Shown here: positions 1-6,575 of the stretch, piece after piece
Numbering within the stretch: the stretch's first letter is position 1
Layout: the number at the start of each line of letters is the position of its first letter
Origin: QHXQ01 sp036389375
GTDB lineage: Bacteria > Acidobacteriota > Blastocatellia > Pyrinomonadales > Pyrinomonadaceae
Length of the DNA: 19,157 bases
Assembly: GCA_036389375.1 (NCBI GenBank)
Contig: DASVQA010000089.1
Location: 1 to 19,157, forward strand
Direction of reading: 5' to 3'
Program-made: the position numbers and the translations under genes
The notes under the pieces: model-generated
What the model saw: only the letters and a program-made list of their open reading frames with translations
Told to the model about the DNA's origin: nothing
Databases searched by the model: none

Positions 1-667
1 CGACGACCGCGCCCGCGCTCTTGAATAACCACTTCTGCTGGCCCGTCTGCGCGTCCAGCGCCTGCACGCCGGCCGCGCTCCCGACGAACAGCACGTCGCC
101 AGAGACTAACGGCGCGGTCGGCGCACCGCGCGCGACGGTGAACGTCCAGACCTCTTTGCCCGTCGCCGCATCGAGCGCGTAGAGCATGCCGTCCGTGGCC
201 GAAACGTAGAGGCGCGCGCCCGCAACCACGGGCGTCGTGCTGACGGCGTAGACGGCTTTGAACTTCCACTTGACCTGCCCCGTCGCCGCGTCGAGCGCGT
301 ACACACGATTGTCCTGACTGCCGACATAGACCGTGCCGCCTGCGACGGCCGGCGCACCGATGACGCGCCCGCCCGTCTTCGTGCGCCAGCGCACCTGTCC
401 GCTCGCGGCGTCGGCCGCATAGACGCTGTAATCGTAGCTGCCGAAATAGACCGTGCCCGCCGCCACGACCGGCGTCGAATAGACGCTGCCGCCCGTCTTA
501 AACTGCCAACGCGCTGCGCCCAAGGTAACGGCGGGCGTTTCCTTCGCGTCCACGCTCGGTTGTACCGCGCGCGCCGTCTGCGCGTTCACGCCTTGCGCGC
601 GCGCGCTGCCGGCGCACACGCATAGCATGAGACTCAAGCTCACGACGAGTTTGCTGTGTCCGCTCAT
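1..667 (-). CDS. Exported PQQ-like beta-propeller repeat protein (N-terminal 222 residues; C-terminus beyond window)
   Basis: The frame stays open from an ATG at 667 to the left edge, so only the N-terminus is present. Residues 1-24 form a signal peptide ending in GSARA. From about residue 52 there are at least four blades of roughly 40 residues, each with the signature VYALDAATGQVKWKF or a variant (VYAADAASGQVRWRT, LYALDAATGKEVWTF, VQALDAQTGQQKWLF). This is the Trp-docking/PQQ-like propeller pattern seen in BamB-like proteins and quinoprotein dehydrogenases. No dehydrogenase or catalytic domain is visible in the part present, so a binding or scaffold propeller is as likely as a PQQ enzyme. 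The start is supported by GAGG six bases upstream of the ATG. The location should be periplasm or outside. The gene lies 85 bp downstream of the VWFA-related gene on the same strand. Confidence 0.85.
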   Translation of the reverse strand, partial: MSGHSKLVVSLSLMLCVCAGSARAQGVNAQTARAVQPSVDAKETPAVTLGAARWQFKTGGSVYSTPVVAAGTVYFGSYDYSVYAADAASGQVRWRTKTGGRVIGAPAVAGGTVYVGSQDNRVYALDAATGQVKWKFKAVYAVSTTPVVAGARLYVSATDGMLYALDAATGKEVWTFTVARGAPTAPLVSGDVLFVGSAAGVQALDAQTGQQKWLFKSAGAVV

Positions 668-693
668 GGCGTGCCTCGAAAGCAACTTGCGCG

Positions 694-732
694 TGCGGGC
701 TGAGCGCGCGGCGCTGGTTGCGGGCTGAGCGC
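694..732. repeat. 14-bp direct repeat, period 25
   Basis: TGCGGGCTGAGCGC occurs at 694-707 and again at 719-732 in the 85-bp gap between the propeller gene and the VWFA-related gene. A degenerate pair, GCGCTCACTGCG / GCGCTCATTGCG, follows immediately (about 730-760). The unit contains GAGCGC, which is self-complementary with the following GCGCTC, so small hairpins downstream of the VWFA gene stop codon are possible. No T-run follows on the minus strand, so this is not a canonical intrinsic terminator. Confidence 0.5.
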
Positions 733-752
733 TCACTGCGCTTTGCGCGCGC

Positions 753-2183
753 TCATTGCGAATTGGGTTTGGTGCTCTCCTGCGCGGCCGTCTCGTCCTT
801 CGGCATGTAATAGCCTTTGCGCGCGGTGATGTTGAGTTTGCGCTCTTTGCCTTTCGCGTCCTTCGCCGTGACGCGCACTTCGAGCGGGTGCATCTGCCCG
901 TCGTCGCGCTCACCTTCCGCGAGCGTGAAGCCGAGACTGTAGCGCGCCGTCAGGTTGCCGACGATCTTCGCCAGCCCCGTCGCGTAATCGGCCGGGCGAT
1001 GGACTTTGACTACCTCGCCGCCCGTCTGTTTGGCGAAGTGCTGTGCGCTGCCCGCGATGCTCAAGCCTACCCAGTTGCCGAGCGGCTTCAGGATCGGCAT
1101 CGCCAGCTTGAAGCCCGTCTTCATGTCCACGACGAGCGCGCTGAAGATGACGTTCGACTTGATCAGGCGCGACTCGATGAAGTCGCGCTGCGCGTAGAAC
1201 ATGGGCGCGATGCCGTCGGTCACGTACACGACCGCCGCCTGCGAGTTGGGGCGCTCGCGCTGGATCGTCTGATTGATCTCCCACGTCGCCGCCGCCAGAT
1301 CGGAATCGTCCATGTCCACCGTAACCGAACCGTCGGCGTTCTTGCGCTCGATCACGATGTGCCCATCCGGCTTCACGATGCGCCGCACGGTATGGTCGTC
1401 CTTGTCCTTAAACACGTCCACCACTTCGCCCTCGGTCTCCGGCTTATCGTCCGGCTGCGCGCCGTCAGATTTCTTTGCGGCTTCAGTCGGCGGCGCGGCA
1501 TCGGGCTGCGCCTGCGCGATTGTCCGCTTGATCTCGTCGTTTGAAGGCGGCGTGCCGTTCGACTGCTCTTTGACCTGCTGCTCGGTGGCGCGCTTGCTCT
1601 CTGAGGCTGCGCCGCTCGCGGCGTCTGCCGTCTGCGAGACGGGCGCGCCGTTCTCTTCGGGCGTGGCTTCGGACATGCTCGCGCCCACGAGCGTCGGTAT
1701 CACCGCGAGCGCCGACGCGATCTGCGCGCGGTTGCGCGTGAACTTCATCAGCCACTCGCGCTTGCCTTCGACGCCGCCCGGATCGAGCACGATCACGGCG
1801 ACCTCGTCCGTCGGCGGCAGTTTCGCCAACTCGTTGGCCATCGCTTCGAGAATCTCCGTGCGGCGCAGATAGCGCCCCGCGCCGAGCCGTTCCAGATCAA
1901 AGACGAGCGCCAGCGCCAGCGGTTTGCGCCCCGCGTCGCCTTCGCGCGTGAAGTAAGAGAGTTTGCGCGGCTGCCCGTCGGCAAGCACCTCGAAGTTCTC
2001 CAACTTCAAGTCGTTGATCGCCTGTTTCGTCTTCTTATCCTTGACCAACGCATCGAGCGACACGACGCGCGTGCGGACGCGCAGCACGTCGCCGTCCGTC
2101 ACCTCCTGCGCGCGGACGCTGGCTGCGCCGACGCACAACAGTAACAGACCGCACAAACCGATGATGCTCTGCTTCATTCTCAT
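753..2183 (-). CDS. Exported VWFA-related domain protein (acidobacterial type) with hydrophilic insert
   Basis: This is a 476-residue protein with a signal peptide (residues 1-25, ending ASVRA). Residues 35-80 match the N-terminal block of the acidobacterial VWFA-related family: RVVSLDALVKDKKTKQAINDL, then LENFEVLADGQPRKLSYF. The VWA core begins at 88-100 with LALALVFDLERLGAG. The usual metal-site DxSxS is replaced by DLERL, so the MIDAS is degenerate. The core resumes at about 315 with AAVVYVTDGI. A hydrophilic Glu/Ala/Asp/Lys-rich stretch (about 172-298) interrupts it. The C-terminus carries the typical YSLGFT ... RKGYYMP end. AGGAG lies about 10 bases before the ATG at 2183; a second in-frame ATG at 2177 is possible. 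The family is exported and usually of unknown role, plausibly a protein-interaction or adhesion module. The gene appears to be its own transcription unit. Confidence 0.85.
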   Translation of the reverse strand: MRMKQSIIGLCGLLLLCVGAASVRAQEVTDGDVLRVRTRVVSLDALVKDKKTKQAINDLKLENFEVLADGQPRKLSYFTREGDAGRKPLALALVFDLERLGAGRYLRRTEILEAMANELAKLPPTDEVAVIVLDPGGVEGKREWLMKFTRNRAQIASALAVIPTLVGASMSEATPEENGAPVSQTADAASGAASESKRATEQQVKEQSNGTPPSNDEIKRTIAQAQPDAAPPTEAAKKSDGAQPDDKPETEGEVVDVFKDKDDHTVRRIVKPDGHIVIERKNADGSVTVDMDDSDLAAATWEINQTIQRERPNSQAAVVYVTDGIAPMFYAQRDFIESRLIKSNVIFSALVVDMKTGFKLAMPILKPLGNWVGLSIAGSAQHFAKQTGGEVVKVHRPADYATGLAKIVGNLTARYSLGFTLAEGERDDGQMHPLEVRVTAKDAKGKERKLNITARKGYYMPKDETAAQESTKPNSQ

Positions 2184-2234
2184 GATGCCTAATCTCCTGC
2201 GAATAAAATCTCAGACACCCACTGGTTCAATGTT

Positions 2235-2247
2235 GCATTAGTAATGC
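2235..2247. promoter_or_regulatory. 13-bp perfect palindrome upstream of the VWFA-related gene
   Basis: GCATTAGTAATGC is a perfect inverted repeat about a central G. It lies 52 bp upstream of the VWFA-related start codon, in the otherwise unremarkable 149-bp gap before the ECF operon's last gene. Its size and position would suit an operator for a dimeric regulator or a short hairpin in a leader. No regulator gene is adjacent to support this, so it is only a candidate. Confidence 0.25.
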
Positions 2248-2305
2248 CGGTTCGCTGGCGCGCGGGTTTTAAGCTCTCCGCTTAATCTGTCGCCGCGCTC
2301 GATTG

Positions 2306-2330
2306 GCGCTCGGCCGCTGCAAGCGGGCGC
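2306..2330 (-). terminator. Bulged GC hairpin just after the ECF operon
   Basis: GCGC and CCGCT on one arm pair with AGCGG and GCGC on the other around a GCA loop, with a four-base bulge (TCGG). It starts two bases after the stop codon of the last gene of the sigma-factor operon, the expected place for transcript termination. No U-run follows on the minus strand, so this would have to be an imperfect intrinsic or Rho-assisted end. Confidence 0.3.
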
Positions 2331-2332
2331 TT

Positions 2333-2899
2333 TTAGTCTTGATCGTTGTCTTTGTTGGCGGCGTTGGCTGCTTCGTCCGTGATGTTGCGGGTCTCCTGTT
2401 CAGGGTCTTGCAGGAGTTTGGCGAACTCGTCGCGGTCGAGATTGACTTGCAGCACCGTGCCGTCGCGCTGCGCGAGCGCGATGATCAGCACCTTGTACTT
2501 GTCGCCATCCGGTTTCGTGAACGTGTAGGTCTGCCCTTCGTCGCGTGAGCGCACGGCGAGGAGCGGCTCCCAGCCGGGCAGCAAGGTCTGGCGCAGCAGG
2601 CGGTGAAACTCCGTGTAGCCGTCGCGCCCGTTGAAATCCTGATCTTCAAAAATGGCCAGCTTGAAATCGCCGAAGCGCATGACGCGGCGCACGTCCGACG
2701 AGACGACCTTCGCCGCCTTTAGCCCCAGCGTCGCCAGCGCAGGCACGCCTCTGTGCTTGGCGTGATAGTAGGATTCGACGAGTTTGACGACCGCGTGATA
2801 TTCGGCTTCGCTGCTTGCGCCGGTTGCGCCGGGCGTTGCCGCGCAGGCGCAGACGATGAGGGCGGCGAGCAGCAGGTTGCGTCTGATGTGTTTCAGCAT
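2333..2899 (-). CDS. Exported protein, probable divergent DUF4252 paralogue, last gene of ECF operon
   Basis: This protein has 188 residues and a signal peptide at about 1-28. It has no annotation I recognise directly, but it lines up by eye with the DUF4252 protein encoded just upstream. Both have an LxxxLxxPGW block (here 101-110), then an EG about ten residues later, a central beta-rich segment, and a TVxxVN/TVVNI strand (148-153) followed by an acidic helix (EFAKLL against EKLAKL). The C-terminal 20 residues are acidic and look disordered. The ATG at 2899 is preceded by GGAGGTGA at ideal spacing, which rules out the longer upstream frame. The 19-bp gap to the upstream gene implies cotranscription. 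It probably acts in the periplasm; molecular function is unknown. Confidence 0.8.
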   Translation of the reverse strand: MLKHIRRNLLLAALIVCACAATPGATGASSEAEYHAVVKLVESYYHAKHRGVPALATLGLKAAKVVSSDVRRVMRFGDFKLAIFEDQDFNGRDGYTEFHRLLRQTLLPGWEPLLAVRSRDEGQTYTFTKPDGDKYKVLIIALAQRDGTVLQVNLDRDEFAKLLQDPEQETRNITDEAANAANKDNDQD

Positions 2900-2918
2900 C
2901 TTAACGTCACCTCCGCGC

Positions 2919-3557
2919 TTAGGGTTTTCTGGTCGCGGGCGTTGCCACCTGCGGCTTGCGCTCGTCCGGCCGCTTCTCGTCGTGCTTGTCTTCCTCAAGG
3001 TCTAGGTCGGGGATGCCGAACTGCCCTTCGAGTTTCGCGAGCTTCTCGATGTCGATGATGCCGACGATGTTGACGACCGTCAGTTGCTTCGGCTCGGCCG
3101 CTAAGATCGCCAGACCTTCGACGCGTGCGCCCTGCGGCGCGGTCATCAGGTAGACCTCAATGTTGCGCCCTTCCTTCTTGTTGATGATGTTGACGAAGCG
3201 GGCCCACCCTGGAGCTTTCAACTGCGCGCGAATGGGCGCGATGTCGGCCTGCGTGTACTCGCCCTCGTTGTTGAACTCGAAGTTCTTGACGTAGACGCCT
3301 TTCAGACCCGCGATGATCTGCTTGAGGTCTTTTACGTCCACATCGGTGCTTTTAATGGCCGAGATGGGGATGAGTCGCAACATCGACTCAGGCAGGTTCA
3401 CGTCAACGATCTGGTTCGCCCGCGTGGCGAGCGATTCGAGACTATCGATCTGCAATTGCGCGGGGTAGTGTATCTGCGCGCAGGCGGCGCGGCTTGCGCC
3501 ACAGACCAGCAGCGCGAGCGTGAGCAGTTGTAAGAAAGAGCGTTTGAAGTTTTTCAT
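2919..3557 (-). CDS. DUF4252 domain exported protein
   Basis: This is a 212-residue protein with a signal peptide (1-28, ending RAACA before QIHYPAQ). The body matches the DUF4252 pattern as I know it: LESLATRANQIVDVNL (40-55), LKGVYVKNFEFNNEGEY (85-101), the RAQLKAPGWARFV block (110-122), IEVYLMTA (133-140) and LTVVNIVGIIDIEKLAKL (159-176). The C-terminal tail from about 185 is charged and probably disordered. The ATG at 3557 has GGGAG upstream; a TTG 18 bases earlier is less likely. The gene sits 21 bp after the anti-sigma-like gene, third in the sigma-factor operon. DUF4252 proteins are often found with ECF sigma factors, but no biochemical role is established to my knowledge. A role in sensing or in buffering the anti-sigma is inference. 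Confidence 0.85.
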   Translation of the reverse strand: MKNFKRSFLQLLTLALLVCGASRAACAQIHYPAQLQIDSLESLATRANQIVDVNLPESMLRLIPISAIKSTDVDVKDLKQIIAGLKGVYVKNFEFNNEGEYTQADIAPIRAQLKAPGWARFVNIINKKEGRNIEVYLMTAPQGARVEGLAILAAEPKQLTVVNIVGIIDIEKLAKLEGQFGIPDLDLEEDKHDEKRPDERKPQVATPATRKP

Positions 3558-3578
3558 GACTGGCGTTACTCCCAAGAT

Positions 3579-4211
3579 TTATCTCGTCTCCGGCTTGTGC
3601 CCAGCGCTGGCCTCTTGCATCTCGCGGCGCGCATCGTTGAACTTGGCGCTGGCGATGCGCAGGGCGAGCAATAGTTGCTGCGTCGCTTCGCGTTGCTGCT
3701 CGGTCATCGTCGCAACTTGCGCCTGCGGCTCCGTTGTCAACGCTTGCGGCGCGCGCCGTGTGGCATTTGCGCGGGCACGATTAAAGACGCGCGGCGGGCG
3801 GAGATAGTTAACACGCTTGCTCACGGCCGGGTGCGCTTGCGCGGCTGAGAACTCTTTAGCGAACTCTTCATTAGCGCGGTTCACGTGCGCCGCTTGCTCT
3901 TGCGGCGCTGCTACTTTCGTCGGCGCAACATTCTTTTGTTCGGCCGCTTCACGTCGTACCTCTATGTTGTGCTGCGACATGATGAGCCACGCGCCCGCAA
4001 GCAGCGTCAGGAGGAGCGAGGCGGCGACGGCGAGCCGTTGCCATTGGAATGGCCTTTGTTGCGTCCGAAAGGAGTTGCGCGCCGCGCGCGCGCTGAAGTC
4101 TTCGGGCAACTGAAGCGGGCGCGGCTCGTAGCGGAGCGCGCCAAGCAACTGCTCAAGTTGCTTAACGTCCTCGTCCGGCTCGCCCGACTTGTCCCACAAG
4201 TAGTCACTCAT
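3579..4211 (-). CDS. Membrane-bound anti-sigma-factor-like protein
   Basis: This is a 210-residue protein without a signal peptide and with one membrane segment at about 59-78 (LAVAASLLLTLLAGAWLIM). The cytoplasmic part is about 58 residues and starts with SDYLWDKSGEPDEDVKQLEQ, a motif I associate with acidobacterial proteins encoded beside ECF sigma factors. The HxxxCxxC zinc site of classical ZAS anti-sigma factors is absent; there are no cysteines in this region. The outer part contains Ala/Gln/Arg-rich sequence and a helical, probably coiled-coil C-terminus (about 169-200: TEQQREATQQLLLALRIASA). The ATG at 4211 follows the sigma gene's stop by five bases, and AAGGAG lies upstream inside the sigma gene's end, so the two genes look translationally coupled. 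Anti-sigma function is inferred from topology and position. Confidence 0.75.
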   Translation of the reverse strand: MSDYLWDKSGEPDEDVKQLEQLLGALRYEPRPLQLPEDFSARAARNSFRTQQRPFQWQRLAVAASLLLTLLAGAWLIMSQHNIEVRREAAEQKNVAPTKVAAPQEQAAHVNRANEEFAKEFSAAQAHPAVSKRVNYLRPPRVFNRARANATRRAPQALTTEPQAQVATMTEQQREATQQLLLALRIASAKFNDARREMQEASAGHKPETR

Positions 4212-4216
4212 AAACT

Positions 4217-4813
4217 TCAATGCTCCTTCCCGCCCGGCCCTTGCAGACGCTCGCGCAGCAGCTTCATGCCGCGATGTATGTTGACGCGGACGGAGGCGGG
4301 CGCAAGGCCCGTCCGCGCCGCGATCTCCGGCCCCGTCATGCCTTCGACGAAACGCAGGATCAGAGGCTCGCGGTAGGCTTCCGGCAACTCGCGGATGAGC
4401 GCCAGCACCTCGTTCGCCTCCGCTTGCGGCGGCGCGTGGTGCGCGAGCGTGTCGGGTAGCTCGCTGGTCTCGCGCGTGCGGCGGTGATAGTCCATCGCAC
4501 GGTTGCGCGTGATCATGGCGAGCCACGGCCCGAACCGCTCGGCGTCGCGCAGACTATCGATCTTGCGCAGCACGGTGAGAAACACGTCCTGCACGAGATC
4601 GTCCACCTCGCCGTAGGGCACGCGCGCGAGCAGGATGCCGTGTACCATGCGTGAGTAATTATGATAGAGCCGGTCGAAGGCGGCGTGGTCGCCGCCGCGC
4701 ACGGCCTCGACCAGCGCGACTTCAACGGGGGCTTCAGTCATAGGCGCTGCGACGGGGGTTGGACTCGTGCCGATCATGCCTAGCAGGTCGCCTGTCGCCT
4801 CAACTTTATACAT
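4217..4813 (-). CDS. RNA polymerase ECF-type sigma factor (sigma-70 family)
   Basis: This is a 198-residue protein. Region 2 spans about 46-112, with FDRLYHNYSRMVHGI, then DDLVQDVFLTVLRKIDSLRD and WLAMITRNRAMDYHRR, which carry the core-binding and -10-recognition helices. Region 4 spans about 136-190, with LPEAYREPLILRFVEGMTGPE and the helix-turn-helix EIAARTGLAPASVRVNIHRGMKLLRERL. Domains 1.1, 1.2 and 3 are absent, which defines the ECF group. The first 25 residues are not conserved sigma sequence, so an internal start (ATG coding for Met25) is possible; the ATG at 4813 has only a weak GAGG about 12 bases upstream. It heads an operon with an anti-sigma-like gene and two DUF4252-type genes, and is likely autoregulated as such loci usually are. 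Confidence 0.93.
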   Translation of the reverse strand: MYKVEATGDLLGMIGTSPTPVAAPMTEAPVEVALVEAVRGGDHAAFDRLYHNYSRMVHGILLARVPYGEVDDLVQDVFLTVLRKIDSLRDAERFGPWLAMITRNRAMDYHRRTRETSELPDTLAHHAPPQAEANEVLALIRELPEAYREPLILRFVEGMTGPEIAARTGLAPASVRVNIHRGMKLLRERLQGPGGKEH

Positions 4814-4834
4814 TTAAGTCCGTAACCTCACGAG

Positions 4835-4858
4835 GACGCCGGTGGAGAGTGCCTGACA
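4835..4858 (-). promoter_or_regulatory. Candidate ECF-type promoter of the sigma-factor operon
   Basis: Reading the minus strand, TGTCA (4858-4854) is followed 15 bases later by CGTCC, with CGTC at 4838-4835. The downstream end lies about 21 bp before the sigma factor start codon. TGTC/CGTC-type elements are recognised by several ECF groups, so autoregulation fits. The match is short and G+C-rich DNA makes CGTC common, so confidence is low. Confidence 0.22.
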
Positions 4859-4954
4859 ACGCGTGCAAAGCGACGCCCATGTCCGCCTCTAAAGACGCCT
4901 TGCGGGCGACGAACGTTAACGGCGCGAAGGGCTTTTTTTGCGGGCGGCGGGCGG

Positions 4955-5680
4955 TCAGGCTTTCTCTGCGACGAGCAGGATGTTTTTCCCGACGGGCGGC
5001 GGGATGAGCGTTTCGAGCCGGCGCAGCGGCGGGACGACGAATCTATCGTAGAACCTGACCGCGCCCGCGCCCATCTGCTGCGAGCGCAGCACGCGATATT
5101 TCGCCCACCAGGGCAGCACGCCCGCCGAGTCGAAGTAGCTGGCTTTGAGCACGCGAAACCCTGCGCGCTCGCACTTTGCGCGCAACTCGCCCCAGGCGTA
5201 GCGGCGCTCGTGCCCGACGAGCCGATCAAAGCTGCCGTAGAGCCAGCGCAGCGCCGGGACGAAGATAAAGACGCGCCCACGCGGGCAGAGCGTATCGCAG
5301 ACGATGCGCAGTTCCCGCTCGTCGTCCGCGATGTGCTCAAGCACGTTGACGTAGATGATCGAGTCGGGCCGCTCAACGGCCGCGATGCGCGCGGCGACGT
5401 TCATAAAGAGGTCGTTATAGGTTTCGACGCGCGCCGTCGTCTGCCAGCCGGCCACCTTCGTAACGAGCAGCCGGTGCATCTCCGTCGCCGGTTCGACGAG
5501 CGCGAGCGATGCGGGCGCGCGCTCAAGCAGCAGTTCGGAGAAAGACCCCGTGCCCGCGCCGACTTCGACAAGCCGCCGGCCCAGGTATGGCGCGAAGCTA
5601 TCGAGCAGCCAGCGATGGTAGTTGCGGGCAAAGGCCATCGCTTCGAGGTCGCGGCCCGCGTAGGCGCGCGCGTCACCCAT
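4955..5680 (-). CDS. Class I SAM-dependent methyltransferase
   Basis: This is a 241-residue soluble protein. SAM-binding motif I is VEVGAGTGSFSE (38-49), and an acidic residue ends the second strand at LVEPATEM (61-68). VNVLEHIADDERELR (111-125) corresponds to the motif IV/post-strand region of Methyltransf_11/23-type enzymes. Further blocks are GHERRYAWGEL (156-166) and a C-terminal GKNILLVAEK (231-240). The ATG at 5680 overlaps the stop of the upstream glycosyltransferase gene by 8 bp (ATGGGTGA), so translation is probably coupled and the proteins may act in one pathway. The substrate cannot be read from sequence; methylation of a sugar, a polyprenyl-linked glycan or another metabolite all remain possible. 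Confidence 0.85.
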   Translation of the reverse strand: MGDARAYAGRDLEAMAFARNYHRWLLDSFAPYLGRRLVEVGAGTGSFSELLLERAPASLALVEPATEMHRLLVTKVAGWQTTARVETYNDLFMNVAARIAAVERPDSIIYVNVLEHIADDERELRIVCDTLCPRGRVFIFVPALRWLYGSFDRLVGHERRYAWGELRAKCERAGFRVLKASYFDSAGVLPWWAKYRVLRSQQMGAGAVRFYDRFVVPPLRRLETLIPPPVGKNILLVAEKA

Positions 5681-6482
5681 AAAGCTGCTTTTCGACGACC
5701 GCGCCGGGCGGCTCGTGCGTGGCGGGCTTGTGCAGTTGCGGCAACTCGCGGAAGGCGGCGTTGAGCGAGCAAAACAGGTTGAACCGCACGATCAGCCACA
5801 ACGCCATCACGCCATCGCTGAAGCCGATCTTCTTGCCCTCTTCGTAAGTTCGGCCGTAGTAGCTGATCGGGACTTCGTAGATGGCGCAGCCGAGCTTCGC
5901 CAGCTTCGCCGTGACCTCGACCTCGAAGCCGAAGCCGCGCGACGTGATGATCATGTGCCGGATGATCTCGCCGCGAAAAGCCTTGTAGCCGGTTTCGATG
6001 TCGGTCATGTTGAGGTTCGTCAGGATGTTCGAGAGGAAGGTCAGCAGCTTGTTGCCGAGATAGTGATAGAAGTAGAGCACGCGCGTCGCGCGGCGCACGA
6101 GAAAGCGTGAGCCGTAGACCACGTCCGCGTGCCCGCCGAGGATCGGTTGGATGACGGAGGGAATCTCCGTCGGATCGTATTCGAGATCGGCATCCTGCAC
6201 GATGACGATCTCGCCGCGCGTCAGCGCAAAGCCGGTCTTGAGCGCGTGCGTCTTGCCGCTGTTGCGTTCGTGGCGCGTGACGCGGATGCGCGCGTCGGCG
6301 GCGGCGAGGCGGCGGGCCACTTCGGGCGTGCGGTCTGTAGAGCAATCGTCCACGACGATGATTTCGAGTAGCTGCGGGATGCACAGCAGTTTGGCGACGA
6401 CGGTGGCGAGCGTGGCCTCTTCGTTATAGACGGGGACGACGACGGACAGACAGGGCCGGGTTGGGACTTGCTCAAGCATCAT
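5673..6482 (-). CDS. Glycosyltransferase family 2, DPM1/polyprenyl-phosphate type
   Basis: This is a 269-residue GT-A enzyme. It has LSVVVPVYNEE (12-22), VVDDCSTDRT (43-52) for nucleotide binding, and the metal-binding DADLEYDP (97-104). SGKTHALKTGFALTRGE (75-91) and MTDIETGYKAFRGE (159-172) are typical of dolichyl/undecaprenyl-phosphate sugar synthases. GFGFEVEVTAKL (183-194) and the VPISYYGRTYEEGKKI segment (204-219) also belong to this subgroup. No extra membrane helices are present, unlike GtrB/ArnC-type relatives with C-terminal helices, apart from a mildly hydrophobic stretch at about 225-240. AGAGGA lies five bases before the second of two adjacent ATGs (6482/6479). The likely role is transfer of a sugar to a polyprenyl phosphate at the inner face of the membrane; donor unknown. 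It overlaps the methyltransferase gene. Confidence 0.88.
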   Translation of the reverse strand: MMLEQVPTRPCLSVVVPVYNEEATLATVVAKLLCIPQLLEIIVVDDCSTDRTPEVARRLAAADARIRVTRHERNSGKTHALKTGFALTRGEIVIVQDADLEYDPTEIPSVIQPILGGHADVVYGSRFLVRRATRVLYFYHYLGNKLLTFLSNILTNLNMTDIETGYKAFRGEIIRHMIITSRGFGFEVEVTAKLAKLGCAIYEVPISYYGRTYEEGKKIGFSDGVMALWLIVRFNLFCSLNAAFRELPQLHKPATHEPPGAVVEKQLYG

Positions 6483-6575
6483 GCTGTTCCTCTGAATCCG
6501 CGTTGACGGGGGCCGGTTGTGGGCCGGCGCGCGGCTGAATTGAAGGCGCAGTATAGGTTGGCGACGAAGCGTGCG

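Noticed and set aside
756..1544. Long plus-strand open frame (262 codons) opposite the VWFA-related gene
   Set aside because: It is antisense to a well-supported gene, is Arg/Ala/Val/Asp-rich in the way typical of high-G+C shadow frames, and has no recognisable domain or ribosome binding site.
2202..2230. TTGAAC / 17-base spacer / TTTATT promoter-like pair on the minus strand before the VWFA-related gene
   Set aside because: The predicted transcript start would fall inside the gene's own Shine-Dalgarno sequence, leaving it truncated; only four of six bases match in each box.
4212..4526. Upstream extension of the anti-sigma-like frame to about 315 residues
   Set aside because: The extension overlaps the sigma factor gene's conserved region 4 in another frame, and the ATG at 4211 has a good ribosome binding site and the expected motif directly after it.
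4920..4950. T-run (seven T) after GAAGGGC near the end of the methyltransferase gene, as a possible terminator
   Set aside because: The run is on the plus strand, where no gene ends, and I found no adjacent stable inverted repeat; on the minus strand it reads as an A-run.
5401..6384. 327-codon minus-strand open frame across the glycosyltransferase and methyltransferase genes
   Set aside because: It is an alternative frame of two clear genes, with Arg/His/Ala-rich composition and no domain.
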